Source: Pseudomonadota bacterium
GTDB lineage: Bacteria > Pseudomonadota > Alphaproteobacteria > GCA-2746255
Assembly: GCA_040752895.1 (NCBI GenBank)
Contig: JBFMHN010000003.1
Location: 86,001-150,000 of the forward strand
Reading direction: 5' to 3'
DNA length: 64,000 bases
Shown: positions 1-8,622 of the stretch, one piece after another
Layout of the letters: every line of letters starts with the position of its first letter
Position numbering within the stretch: the stretch's first letter is position 1
Made by a program: the position numbers and the translations under genes
Notes under the pieces: generated by a model
Told to the model about the DNA's origin: nothing
The model's database searches: none
The model's input: the letters and a program-made list of their open reading frames with translations, nothing else

Positions 1-846
1 GCGACCCAGATCGCGAATGGCTTCGTAAATCGTATGAGCGGCGCCATGATCGGCCAGATGGTCGAGAATACCGGCATGCCGCTTTCCGATATCGCGCGCG
101 CCTATCTGATTACGCGCGAGGTTTTTAATCTGCTCGACATATGGGAGCGCATTCAGACTCTCGATAACAAAGTCGCGGCTGGCGTTCAAACGGAAATGTT
201 CTGGGACATCGCCCGTCTGGTCGAGCGTGGCACGCTTTGGTGCCTGCGGAACGCGACTCGTCCATTGGATATAGCGACGCATCTTAAAAAGTTTGGCAAC
301 GGTGTGCATGCATTCCGAATCTCCCTCGGTAAAATTTTACCGGAGGAAGACAAAGCCGATGTCCGCCGCCACAAGGAGCGCTATGTCTCGGCGGGGGTGC
401 CGGAAAAGCTGGCCGGGGAAGTGGCGGAAATGGACTTTCTTGTGCCCGCCTTCGACGTCGTTGCGGCGGCGCAGGATTCCGGGCGCAGCGTAGGGGAGAT
501 TGGCAAATTCTACTTCAAGCTCGGCGTCACCTTTGGGCTTGATTGGCTGCGCAGCGAGGGGCGGCGCATCCTCTCCAAAAGCCACTGGCAGAAAACGGCG
601 ATCGAAGCAATCGTGGACGATTTGTTCGGTCAGCAGGCGGCGCTCACGCGTCGGATCGTCCGGGTCGGGGAGGGGAAGCCGCTTTCGGACGACGTTTTCG
701 ATTCTTGGGTATTGGAAAACAAACTCTCCGTCGAGCGCACCCGCCAGCTCTTCAACGACATCCGTTCGGCCAGCGCGACGGGCAATTTCGACTTGGCGAT
801 GCTGACGGTCGCGAACCGCCAGGTGCGTTCCCTCATTCAGGAATAG
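1..846 (+). CDS. NAD-specific glutamate dehydrogenase, C-terminal part (5' end outside window)
   Basis: The reading frame is open from base 1 with no start, so this is the last 281 residues of a longer protein. The visible sequence (ATQIANGFVNRM near its start, then a helical region ending in VANRQVRSLIQE) matches the C-terminal end of the large (about 1,600 residue) NAD-dependent glutamate dehydrogenases of alphaproteobacteria. These enzymes oxidise glutamate to 2-oxoglutarate and ammonia in the cytoplasm. The catalytic Rossmann core lies upstream of the window and cannot be checked. The first in-frame ATG at 34 is internal, not a real start. The gene converges on purH with a gap of 30 bases. 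Family assignment is by recognition of the C-terminal sequence. Confidence 0.85.
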   Translation, partial: ATQIANGFVNRMSGAMIGQMVENTGMPLSDIARAYLITREVFNLLDIWERIQTLDNKVAAGVQTEMFWDIARLVERGTLWCLRNATRPLDIATHLKKFGNGVHAFRISLGKILPEEDKADVRRHKERYVSAGVPEKLAGEVAEMDFLVPAFDVVAAAQDSGRSVGEIGKFYFKLGVTFGLDWLRSEGRRILSKSHWQKTAIEAIVDDLFGQQAALTRRIVRVGEGKPLSDDVFDSWVLENKLSVERTRQLFNDIRSASATGNFDLAMLTVANRQVRSLIQE

Positions 847-876
847 GCAAAAACGGCAAGCCGCTTCCGCCTTCGT

Positions 877-2463
877 TCAGTGACGGAAGTGGCGCATACC
901 GGTGAACACCATCGCAAGGCCTTTTTCGTCCGCCGCCGCGACGACTTCCGCATCCCGTATCGAGCCGCCCGGCTGGATGATGGCCCTTGCCCCGGCCGCC
1001 GCCGCCGCCAGCAGGCCATCCGCAAAGGGAAAGAAGGCGTCGGAGGCGACGACGGAGTCTTGCGCCAGACTCGCGCTTTGGCCGGCCTGCTTGGCCGCGT
1101 CGGCCGCCTTGTGAGCGGCGATGCGCGAAGAATCTACCCGGCTCATCTGGCCGGCGCCGATGCCAACGGTCGCCAGATCCTTCGCATAGACGATCGCGTT
1201 CGATTTGACATGCTTGGCTACGGTGAAGGCGAACAGGAGATCGGCGATCTCTTTTTCCGTAGGCTTGCGTTTTGTCACGACCTGAAGATCGCTCGCCTTT
1301 ACCTGGCCGTTATCGCGGCTTTGCAGCAGGTACCCTCCGGAAAGGTCGCGGAAAACCATGCCCCCCTCGGACGGGTCCGGCATGCCGCCGGTCAAGAGAA
1401 CACGAAGATTCTTTTTTGCGCCGAATATTTTCTTCGCTTCCTCGTCCAGGCCCGGTGCGATGACGACTTCGGCGAAAAGTTTGACAATTTCTTCCGCCGT
1501 CGCCGCGTCCAGATCCCGGTTCACGGCGATGACGCCGCCGAAGGCGCTCACCGGGTCGCAGCGCAAAGCTTTTTCCCAGGCGGCGCGCAAGCTTTCGGCT
1601 TCCGCGACACCGCAAGGGTTGGCGTGCTTGATGATGGCGATAGCGGGGGGGCCGAACTCGGCAACGAGTTCGAAGGCGGCGTCCGTGTCGTTCAGATTGT
1701 TGTAGCTGAGATCCTTCCCCTGGATCTGGGTTGCCGTTGCCACACCGGGACGGTGGCTGCCGTCCACATAGAAGGCCGCCTTCTGATGGGGGTTCTCGCC
1801 GTAGCGAAGGATTTCGCGACGCTCGCCGGCAAGGATGATCCGCCTGGGGAAGCTGTCCGACAGAACGCCGGCGAACCAGTTTCCGATCGCGGCGTCGTAA
1901 GCCGCGGTTCGTTGATAGGCGTTTGCGGCCAGGCGGCGGCGCAAGTCAAGCGTTGTCGAACCCTTCGTCTTCTCCATTGCTTCCATGACCGACGCGTAGT
2001 CCATCGTGTCCGCGACGACGGTGACGAAGGCATGGTTCTTCGAGGCCGCGCGCAGCAGCGCGGGTCCTCCGATGTCGATGTTCTCGATGCAGTCTTCGAA
2101 GGGCGCTCTTTTCGCGATGGTCGATTCAAACGGGTATAGGTTAACAACGAGAAGGTCGATTGGCGAAATGCCGTGACGCTCCAGCGCCTCCATATGGGTG
2201 GGATCGTCGCGCCGGGCGAGTAATCCGCCATGGATATGCGGGTGCAGCGTCTTGACCCGGCCATCGAGAATCTCCGGAAAACCCGTGTGATCGGAAACTT
2301 CGGTGACGGCGATGCCGGCGTCCCGCAGCGTTTTCGCCGAACCGCCGGTGGAAAGAATCTCCACCCCGAATTCCGCCAGAAAACGGGCGAATTTCTCGAG
2401 CCCCGTCTTGTCGGAAACGGAAATCAAGGCCCGACGAACGGGAACGAGGTCAGGATCCGGCAT
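877..2463 (-). CDS. purH: Bifunctional AICAR formyltransferase / IMP cyclohydrolase PurH
   Basis: This cytoplasmic enzyme performs the last two steps of IMP synthesis: formylation of AICAR by 10-formyl-THF and ring closure. The 528-residue length is normal. The N-terminal third is the MGS-like cyclohydrolase domain, starting [17 protein letters not shown]. The C-terminal part is the transformylase, with the catalytic KHANPCG motif at about residues 279-285 and the end GMRHFRH. I chose the ATG at 2463 because a GGAGG lies 6 bases upstream; an in-frame TTG at 2481 would overlap that site. It is the last gene of a minus-strand run that begins with rsmB. The capD-like gene ends 95 bases upstream, so purH may have its own promoter there. 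Confidence 0.97.
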   Translation of the reverse strand: MPDPDLVPVRRALISVSDKTGLEKFARFLAEFGVEILSTGGSAKTLRDAGIAVTEVSDHTGFPEILDGRVKTLHPHIHGGLLARRDDPTHMEALERHGISPIDLLVVNLYPFESTIAKRAPFEDCIENIDIGGPALLRAASKNHAFVTVVADTMDYASVMEAMEKTKGSTTLDLRRRLAANAYQRTAAYDAAIGNWFAGVLSDSFPRRIILAGERREILRYGENPHQKAAFYVDGSHRPGVATATQIQGKDLSYNNLNDTDAAFELVAEFGPPAIAIIKHANPCGVAEAESLRAAWEKALRCDPVSAFGGVIAVNRDLDAATAEEIVKLFAEVVIAPGLDEEAKKIFGAKKNLRVLLTGGMPDPSEGGMVFRDLSGGYLLQSRDNGQVKASDLQVVTKRKPTEKEIADLLFAFTVAKHVKSNAIVYAKDLATVGIGAGQMSRVDSSRIAAHKAADAAKQAGQSASLAQDSVVASDAFFPFADGLLAAAAAGARAIIQPGGSIRDAEVVAAADEKGLAMVFTGMRHFRH

Positions 2464-2558
2464 GCGTGCCCTCCACTCCAAGAAGGTTGAAAACGGGATG
2501 AGAAAACCGGGGGCGAGTGTGCATGACCGGCTTACCTACGGCAACCACGGGCTTAAGA

Positions 2559-4496
2559 TCAAGATACGGATTCGCGCCGGTCGCTGCTCGCGGCCGCGGC
2601 CGCGCTCTTGAACTCGGGCACGAGCTTGGCGAGCAGCGCCTTCGCCTCGTCCGTCTTGCGAGCTTTGCACAGCTCCAAAAGCTCGTCGAAGGCGCGGGTG
2701 AGAATTGCATGGTTCGCCGTGCGCGGCGCGGCAAGCAGGATGCTCTTGTGCGCCGTCTTCATCAGCTCTTCCGAGGCGTGAAAAAGTTCCTCGCTCAGTT
2801 TTTCGCCCGGCCGGAGGCCTGTGAATTCGATCTGGATGTCTTTTCCCGGCTGTAAGCCGGCCAGGCGAATCATCTGTTTGGCCAGGTCCTGGATGCGGAT
2901 AGGCTCGCCCATATCGAGAACGAAGATGCCCCCCCGTTCTTTTTCATGTTCATGGGTGCCCAGAACGGACGCCTGCAGGACCAGTTCGACCGCCTCGCGG
3001 ACGGTCATGAAATAGCGGCTCACCTCGGGGTGCGTGACGGTCAACGGGCCACCCTGGCGAAGCTGTTTCTGGAAAAGCGGCACGACGGAACCGGTTGAGC
3101 CGAGCACGTTGCCAAAACGGACAGTCACGAAGCGGGTGCCGTTCCCGTTCGCCGTGGGGGCGAGGTCGAGCGACTGGCAATAGCTTTCCGCCAAACGCTT
3201 CGTTGCTCCCATCACGTTCGCCGGGTTCACCGCCTTGTCGGTGGAAATCATGACCATTGTCGCCACATTTGCCTTCTGGCAGGCGTTGGCGACGTTCCGG
3301 GTGCCGATGGCGTTCGTCAGCACGCCCTCGATCGGGTTTTGTTCCACCATCGGCACGTGCTTGAGAGCCGCGGCGTGGAAAACAAGATCCGGTTTCTCAC
3401 GAGAGAAAACGACGGCAAGTCGTCCCGTATCCCGCACGTCGCCTAAAAGCGCGCTTCGTGAAAGCTCGGCATGACGTTGGTCAAGCTCCTCGTCAATTTG
3501 GTAGAGGTTGAATTCGGAATTGTCGAACAGCGCAAGATGCGCCGGCGCGTAATCGGAAATCTGGCGGACGAGCTCGGAGCCGATGGTGCCGCCGGCGCCG
3601 GTGACCAGAATCCGTCGGCCGATGATCAGCGCCCGCATGGCAGCCCGGTCCAGCACCGCCTGCGGCCGGCCGAGCAAATCCTCGAGCGCAATCGGCTGTA
3701 CCTCAAGGCCTTCGGTTTCCCCGCTCCGGAAGTCCGTGATTTTCGGCAGGCGGGAAAGTGTGACGCCAAGCCCGTCGGCGATTTCAAGCAGCTTCCTTAC
3801 CCGGGCGCCGTCCAGGTCCTGCCGGGTGAGAATCAGGCGCTGAGGGCGCTCGTCCCTTCGTTCCAGTTTTGCGACGATCTCGGGTAGGTTTTCCGGCGTG
3901 CCAAGAACCGGGATGCCGCGAATTTGACGCCCGACCCGATTTCCCTTCTCGTCGATGACGCCGACCACCCGATAGGCCGCTCCGGCTTCTTGGCTGGTTG
4001 CCCGGATGAACATCTCCGTCCCTTCGTCGGTGCCGATAAGCAGCACCGGTACTCGCCGTTGGGAGCCGCGCGTCAGCAGGTTGTCGAACCTGCGGTCCTT
4101 GAGGAGCCGGTACAGGAAGCGTGGCCCGCCCAGCAGCGCCATCAGCACAAACCAGTTGATGACCAGAAGCGACCGCGGCAGGCTTTCGAGACGAGAAACC
4201 ATGAACATAAGCGGTGTAAAGACCAAGATCACGAGGGTCACGGCGCGTGTAATCGCGATGAGATCGTCGAGAGAGGCGTACCGCCAAATTCCGCGGTAAA
4301 GCCGCATCGAGAGAAAAACGCCCGCCGCAACGGCGGTGAAAATGAGCGTCGCCGGCACCAGGAAGCCCTGGGCGTATTCGAACATCTGATCGCCCAGCCG
4401 CAGGTAGAGCGATACCAGGAAAGCTGCCGCCGCCATGACGATGTCGTGGCCGAAGGCGATCCATGGGTGGCTAACGCGGCGGAAGAAATCGGCCAT
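2559..4496 (-). CDS. Membrane-bound nucleotide-sugar 4,6-dehydratase, CapD/WbpM (FlaA1-like) family
   Basis: The 645-residue protein has an N-terminal module with about four transmembrane segments (roughly residues 15-130), a linker domain, and a cytoplasmic SDR domain with the NAD motif VTGAGGTIGSELVRQI. The segment STDKAVNPANVMGATKR has Met where most SDRs have the catalytic Tyr, which is typical of the WbpM/PglF dehydratase group. Family members convert UDP-GlcNAc to the 4-keto-6-deoxy sugar, the first step to QuiNAc, FucNAc or bacillosamine. The ATG at 4496 is preferred because residues upstream of it are low-complexity and would overlap the epimerase gene. With the epimerase and WecA-like genes it forms a lipid-linked sugar module. 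The exact product sugar cannot be read from sequence. Confidence 0.9.
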   Translation of the reverse strand: MADFFRRVSHPWIAFGHDIVMAAAAFLVSLYLRLGDQMFEYAQGFLVPATLIFTAVAAGVFLSMRLYRGIWRYASLDDLIAITRAVTLVILVFTPLMFMVSRLESLPRSLLVINWFVLMALLGGPRFLYRLLKDRRFDNLLTRGSQRRVPVLLIGTDEGTEMFIRATSQEAGAAYRVVGVIDEKGNRVGRQIRGIPVLGTPENLPEIVAKLERRDERPQRLILTRQDLDGARVRKLLEIADGLGVTLSRLPKITDFRSGETEGLEVQPIALEDLLGRPQAVLDRAAMRALIIGRRILVTGAGGTIGSELVRQISDYAPAHLALFDNSEFNLYQIDEELDQRHAELSRSALLGDVRDTGRLAVVFSREKPDLVFHAAALKHVPMVEQNPIEGVLTNAIGTRNVANACQKANVATMVMISTDKAVNPANVMGATKRLAESYCQSLDLAPTANGNGTRFVTVRFGNVLGSTGSVVPLFQKQLRQGGPLTVTHPEVSRYFMTVREAVELVLQASVLGTHEHEKERGGIFVLDMGEPIRIQDLAKQMIRLAGLQPGKDIQIEFTGLRPGEKLSEELFHASEELMKTAHKSILLAAPRTANHAILTRAFDELLELCKARKTDEAKALLAKLVPEFKSAAAAASSDRRESVS

Positions 4497-4554
4497 GATG
4501 CTCAATGCCTTGCAGGATATCCGCAGCAGTATAGCGGCGGCCGTGCGCGGACGC

Positions 4555-5526
4555 CTAGGGGCTTCCTGCCGCCCGCCCGCTTCTCTTGCGGGTGTGGTAC
4601 CAGTCGGCGGTCTTTCGCAAGCCCGCGTCCAGCTTTTCCGGCGGCCGCCAGCCGAGAGCATCGCGAATATGGCTGCAATCCAAGGTCAGGGAACCGAGAA
4701 GCCGGTGCGCGATGGCTTCCTTGCCGGCAAGCCGGAGTACGTTCCGCAGAAGTGCCGGTGGAAATGGCGGCAGGTAGATTCGCTTGCCCATCGCGCGCGC
4801 GATCCGGCGAATAAGCTCGGGTGTCGAAACGTCCTCGCCGTCGCTGACGAGAAAAGTTTCACCGCTGGCCTTCGGGTGGGTCAGACAATGGCGGATGGCG
4901 TCCACCAGGTTATCGACGCCGATCAGACTCCGCCGGTTGTGGACGCTGCCGAAGGGAAGGGGGACGCCAATCTCGCAAAGACGGAGAAGGGTCAGAAAAT
5001 TACCCCTTACGCAGGGCCCGTAGACCAAAGGCGGCCGCAGGACGACGGCTTCCGTGGCGCTGCCTTTCAGTGTCTTCCAGAGGGTTTGTTCCGCCTCCCA
5101 TTTCGAGGCGGCGTAAGGGTCTTGCGGCGTCGGCGGGTCGGTCTCGCTATAGGGCTGCGGCCGATCCTCGCCATGCACCTTGACGCTGCTCAGGAAAATC
5201 AGCCGCTTCACGCCGGCGTCTCGCGCTTTTTCCGCGAGCAGGCGGGTTCCTTCGACGTTCACGCGCCGGTAGGCCGTCAGGGGGTCTTCGGCCTCCTCCT
5301 GCAAGATATGGACTCGCGCCGCGAGATGGACGATCGCATCTATCTTTTCCAGGGAAGGCACCCATGCGATTTCGGAGACGATGTCGGGGACTTCCTGAAC
5401 GGCGATGTGCGTCGCGAAGGTCGCCGGGCGGCGGACAGCGGCCGTGACGGCGTGGCCGGCCGCGGCGAGCGCCGGACAGAGAGCTTGGCCGATGAAGCCA
5501 TTCGCGCCGGTGATCAGGATTCGCAT
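4555..5526 (-). CDS. NAD-dependent nucleotide-sugar epimerase/dehydratase (extended SDR)
   Basis: This 323-residue extended SDR has the NAD motif TGANGFIG at residues 6-13, SSVK at 113-116, and the catalytic pair Tyr138/Lys142 in DPYAASKWEAEQ. It resembles the WbpV/WcaG-like reductases or epimerases that sit beside WecA-type sugar-phosphate transferases and act on the 4-keto product of a WbpM-like dehydratase. The pathway would be UDP-GlcNAc to a 4-keto-6-deoxy sugar (CapD-like gene), reduction here to UDP-QuiNAc or FucNAc, then transfer to undecaprenyl phosphate. That order is inferred from neighbours. Its ATG overlaps the TGA of the upstream transferase gene (ATGA), so the two are translationally coupled. 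Confidence 0.85.
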   Translation of the reverse strand: MRILITGANGFIGQALCPALAAAGHAVTAAVRRPATFATHIAVQEVPDIVSEIAWVPSLEKIDAIVHLAARVHILQEEAEDPLTAYRRVNVEGTRLLAEKARDAGVKRLIFLSSVKVHGEDRPQPYSETDPPTPQDPYAASKWEAEQTLWKTLKGSATEAVVLRPPLVYGPCVRGNFLTLLRLCEIGVPLPFGSVHNRRSLIGVDNLVDAIRHCLTHPKASGETFLVSDGEDVSTPELIRRIARAMGKRIYLPPFPPALLRNVLRLAGKEAIAHRLLGSLTLDCSHIRDALGWRPPEKLDAGLRKTADWYHTRKRSGRAAGSP

Positions 5527-6530
5527 CAGCTTTTTTCCCGGAAAGGGTTCCGGAGAATCCCCAGCACCATGCCGACCAGAAGCAGGGACACGAACAGCGA
5601 AGACCAGGCGACCCCGGAGGCGGCGAGCAGGGCCAACCCGATCAGGCCCAGGTTTCCAGCCAGCACGATCCGGACGACGCTCCCATGGCTAAGTCCCCGG
5701 CGGGTCGCCAGCTGATAGAAATGGCTGGCGTGCGCCTCCCAGATACGTTCGCCTCTAAGCAGCCGCCGGACCAATGTCGTCGTTGAATCCATCAGGTAGT
5801 AAAGGGGCAGGATCACCGCCGCCGCCCAATGGCCGGCCGCCGCGAGAGAAAGCAAGAGCCAGCCGAGCAGGAAGCCGAGCGTAACGCTGCCGACGTCGCC
5901 AAGAAAAATCTTGGCCGGCGGCCAATTCCAGACCAGAAAACCAAGCGCTGCACCTGCCGCGGCGATCCCGTAATAGGCAAAGTCGGGGGCCAGGTTCGCA
6001 AGCGACGCCACCAGCGCGACGCCAAGTCCGAGGCTCGCCGTTTCGATGCCCGTCATGCCGTCGATCCCATCCATGAAATTGAAGAGGTTCAAGAACCAGA
6101 TCCAGAGAAGCCCCGCCACGATACGGTCAACGAGCGGCGGCAGGACACCCTGAAAAATCCGAAATTCTTCGGGCAGCGTAATCAGCACGAAGGCGACGGC
6201 GGCCCCTTGAAACAGGAGACGGATCGCCGGCGAAAGCCCGCGGAGGTCGTCTACCCAGGAAATGGCGGCGAGAAGAAGGGCGGCGGCGAAAAGTAGCCAC
6301 CCGCCAGCCACCGCGGACGGGAAAAAATACGCTCCCACACCCCAAACCGGCAGCAAGGCCGCCAGGACGCCGACACCGCCACCGGTGGGGGTCGGCCGGC
6401 TATGGCTGCTGCGCGGGTTTGGATGATCTAGGATGGCGTGTCGAAGAAAGAAATGGCGGGCGAGACCGGTGCCCAGCCAGGCGACCAGGAACGCCGCTCC
6501 CCCGGCAAGCAAAAAGAGGACCCATCCCAT
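5526..6530 (-). CDS. WecA/WbpL-like undecaprenyl-phosphate sugar-1-phosphate transferase (GT4 family)
   Basis: The 334-residue integral membrane protein has about ten hydrophobic segments and the polyprenyl-phosphate transferase hallmarks: HPNPRSSHSRPTPTGGG near residues 36-52, the acidic pair Asp94/Asp95 in SWVDDLRG, FMDGIDGMTG at 152-161, and FLGDVGSVTLGF near 215. The family moves a HexNAc-1-phosphate from UDP-sugar to undecaprenyl phosphate at the inner membrane, which primes O-antigen or capsule repeat synthesis. Its stop overlaps the epimerase start, and it follows the ligase-like gene by 55 bases. Substrate identity, probably a 6-deoxy-HexNAc given the neighbouring SDRs, is inference. 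Confidence 0.9.
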   Translation of the reverse strand: MGWVLFLLAGGAAFLVAWLGTGLARHFFLRHAILDHPNPRSSHSRPTPTGGGVGVLAALLPVWGVGAYFFPSAVAGGWLLFAAALLLAAISWVDDLRGLSPAIRLLFQGAAVAFVLITLPEEFRIFQGVLPPLVDRIVAGLLWIWFLNLFNFMDGIDGMTGIETASLGLGVALVASLANLAPDFAYYGIAAAGAALGFLVWNWPPAKIFLGDVGSVTLGFLLGWLLLSLAAAGHWAAAVILPLYYLMDSTTTLVRRLLRGERIWEAHASHFYQLATRRGLSHGSVVRIVLAGNLGLIGLALLAASGVAWSSLFVSLLLVGMVLGILRNPFREKS

Positions 6531-6585
6531 GACGCGGGTTATAACTCGCCGGATCGGCCCTCTGCAAAAGCAAGTTGCTGAAAAA

Positions 6586-7806
6586 TTATTTTAGTGTTCG
6601 GCAAGGGGTGGGGCCTTGGCGGGTTTCTTTTTCCGCGATTCCAAGCAGAAGGACAGCCGTGAGGAAAAGCGTGGCCAGCCACCAGGTCTGCCATATGCCG
6701 TATCCAAACAAGGCAACCGTAACAGCGGATGCGAGACACCCTGTGAATACCGCATGCGGATAGGGCGCCATCCGTCTTCGCAAGATCATCACGAAAAGCC
6801 AGACGATAAAAAGGCCGCCGATCACGGCGCCTGGAAGGCCGATTTCCATCCACCATTGCAGGACGGCATTGTGGGGGTGGAGCGGCAGGCTCTCGCCGCC
6901 ATCGCCAACCGCCCAGATCATGTGTCCCTTGTTCGGGATGTTGCGGGCCGTATCGAGCCCCCATCCCTGGAAAGGGCGTTCTTCGATGCGTTCGGCGACG
7001 AACTTCCAGATATAGATTCGATGAATGGCGGATCCGGGCAGGCTCGGCGCGGCCGCCCAGATCGCCCTCGGGTCCGGCAGGTGCTTTGGCAGGATCGGCG
7101 CCAGGACCACCCCCGCCATCGTCAGGCAAATCAGCGCGATGATCGCCCGCTTTGGGAAGTGGAACGCCAGGAAGAAGGCAATGGCGCCGAGAACAAGGGC
7201 GATTAGTGACGCGATACTTTCCATTTGGACCAGGACGAGAAACGCCGGGATAAGCACAGCGGCTATCCGCCATGGCTTTGGGTTTTGCCCGACCCACAAG
7301 AGAACCGGCCAGATAAGCAGCGTCGCGATTGTCGTCCATCGGTTGAAGAGATCAAGCGTCGGAGGACGCGAAGAGGTGTGGGTGTAAAACGGAAACCCGG
7401 CCCATATCTCGACGGCCATGAAAAGAGAGGCGACACCAAGCCCCGTCAGCAGGCCCATACCGATCCGGCGGCGGTCTGCCGGCCCAAGCGTGCGGACGCC
7501 GGCCAACAGCACAAGCCCGCACGCGGCGATGCCGACAAGGCTGAGGGCCTGACTCACGCTGCGCTCCGGCGCCACGGACCATAAGGCCGTCATGGCGCCC
7601 CAAAGGGCGAGAACGGCGAAGAAGGCGACCGCGATCCACGAAATTTTCAGCCTCTCTTCCTGTCGCCGGAAGGCAAGCCCGAGGACGAGGAGCGCCATCA
7701 GGATAAGAAGCGGCATCAGCATGCCGGAGAGATAGACCGCCAGCGTCGGCACGAGAAAGCCGCACGCCGCGAAAAGATGCCCGCGATGCAGTTTGGGAAG
7801 GCTCAT
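6586..7806 (-). CDS. O-antigen ligase/polymerase-like membrane protein (Wzy/WaaL superfamily)
   Basis: This 406-residue protein is almost wholly hydrophobic (about 10-12 membrane segments), with one large loop around the sequence YIWKFVAERIEERPFQGWGLDTARNIP (about residues 250-275). A loop of this kind, followed by the conserved H-P-H-N pattern (LHPHNAVLQWWMEIGLPG), is the signature of the Wzy_C/O-antigen ligase superfamily. Such proteins polymerise O-units or ligate glycan to lipid A core in the periplasm. The ATG at 7806 overlaps the TGA of the fkbM-like gene (ATGA), which fixes the start; the in-frame extension upstream is spurious. Ligase and polymerase cannot be separated by sequence alone. 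Confidence 0.85.
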   Translation of the reverse strand: MSLPKLHRGHLFAACGFLVPTLAVYLSGMLMPLLILMALLVLGLAFRRQEERLKISWIAVAFFAVLALWGAMTALWSVAPERSVSQALSLVGIAACGLVLLAGVRTLGPADRRRIGMGLLTGLGVASLFMAVEIWAGFPFYTHTSSRPPTLDLFNRWTTIATLLIWPVLLWVGQNPKPWRIAAVLIPAFLVLVQMESIASLIALVLGAIAFFLAFHFPKRAIIALICLTMAGVVLAPILPKHLPDPRAIWAAAPSLPGSAIHRIYIWKFVAERIEERPFQGWGLDTARNIPNKGHMIWAVGDGGESLPLHPHNAVLQWWMEIGLPGAVIGGLFIVWLFVMILRRRMAPYPHAVFTGCLASAVTVALFGYGIWQTWWLATLFLTAVLLLGIAEKETRQGPTPCRTLK

Positions 7807-8579
7807 GGAAAGGATACCCGTCGGGCAGGGTGGAGGAAGAAATAATCCCGCCACGGTTCATCCGCGATTGCGTCGACCGATGCGGGCTTCCCGTTCTTCA
7901 AGCAATACGCCGCGTAGCCGCGGGACCGGAAGAAATCGAAGACGTCGTCTTTCGAGGCTTGAAAGTTTTTTTCGAGCGCGTGGGGATGAATTTCTATGAG
8001 GGCGTTCGGCAGGTGACGGTCGATGGTTCGCACGCCGCCCATGAGAAGCCTGTATTCGGCCCCTTCCACGTCGCACCGCAGAAAATCGACCTTCTCGATG
8101 TCGTTCCGATCGCAAAAGGCGTCCAGCGTGACGGCGCGTGCGGGCTCGGTGACAACGCGATCCGCTTGGATATCCGGAAAAGAGGCGAGGCTTTCTTTCT
8201 CCGCGGACGTTACGTGACCAAAGGAATGGCCGAGGCGGCCGCTCGTCTTCACGGGAATGGCCAGATTAATCTCCCCCTCGAAATCCATGAGGGCAACGTT
8301 GAAGCATTGGACATTCCGAAGGCGATGAACAGCCATCGCTCGCCTTAGAATTTCGAAGCTGTAACTTGAAGGCTCGAAACAATAGACGCTGCCTCGCTTT
8401 GCCAGGTTGGCCATGACCAGCGTGTGCCTTCCATCGCTGGCACCGGCGTGCACGCAAACATCGTCCGGCCGGATGATATCCTTCAGGTACGCGACTTCGG
8501 GTTCGAACTTGTGACGGCGGATATTTCTGGAAACGACACGGGCCGTCGCCATCCAAGACCGTATCGAGCTGCTTAGCAT
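7803..8579 (-). CDS. FkbM family methyltransferase
   Basis: The 258-residue protein carries the SAM-binding motif VHAGASDGRH at residues 43-52 and the acidic second strand YCFEPSS, which define the FkbM fold. It ends with FFRSRGYAAYCL and WRDYFFLHP, typical of FkbM members that O-methylate sugars in surface polysaccharides. No transmembrane segment or signal is visible, so it acts in the cytoplasm, presumably on a nucleotide or lipid-linked sugar made by the genes downstream. It is coupled to the ligase-like gene by a 4-base overlap and lies 43 bases after the heparinase-like gene. Substrate is unknown. Confidence 0.88.
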   Translation of the reverse strand: MLSSSIRSWMATARVVSRNIRRHKFEPEVAYLKDIIRPDDVCVHAGASDGRHTLVMANLAKRGSVYCFEPSSYSFEILRRAMAVHRLRNVQCFNVALMDFEGEINLAIPVKTSGRLGHSFGHVTSAEKESLASFPDIQADRVVTEPARAVTLDAFCDRNDIEKVDFLRCDVEGAEYRLLMGGVRTIDRHLPNALIEIHPHALEKNFQASKDDVFDFFRSRGYAAYCLKNGKPASVDAIADEPWRDYFFLHPARRVSFP

Positions 8580-8622
8580 CGTCCAGTGGTTCCTGTTTCG
8601 AAGTAAAGGATACCCGGTCCGA

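Noticed and set aside
880..2139. 419-codon open frame antisense to purH
   Set aside because: purH is certain on the opposite strand and the antisense protein has no conserved motif.
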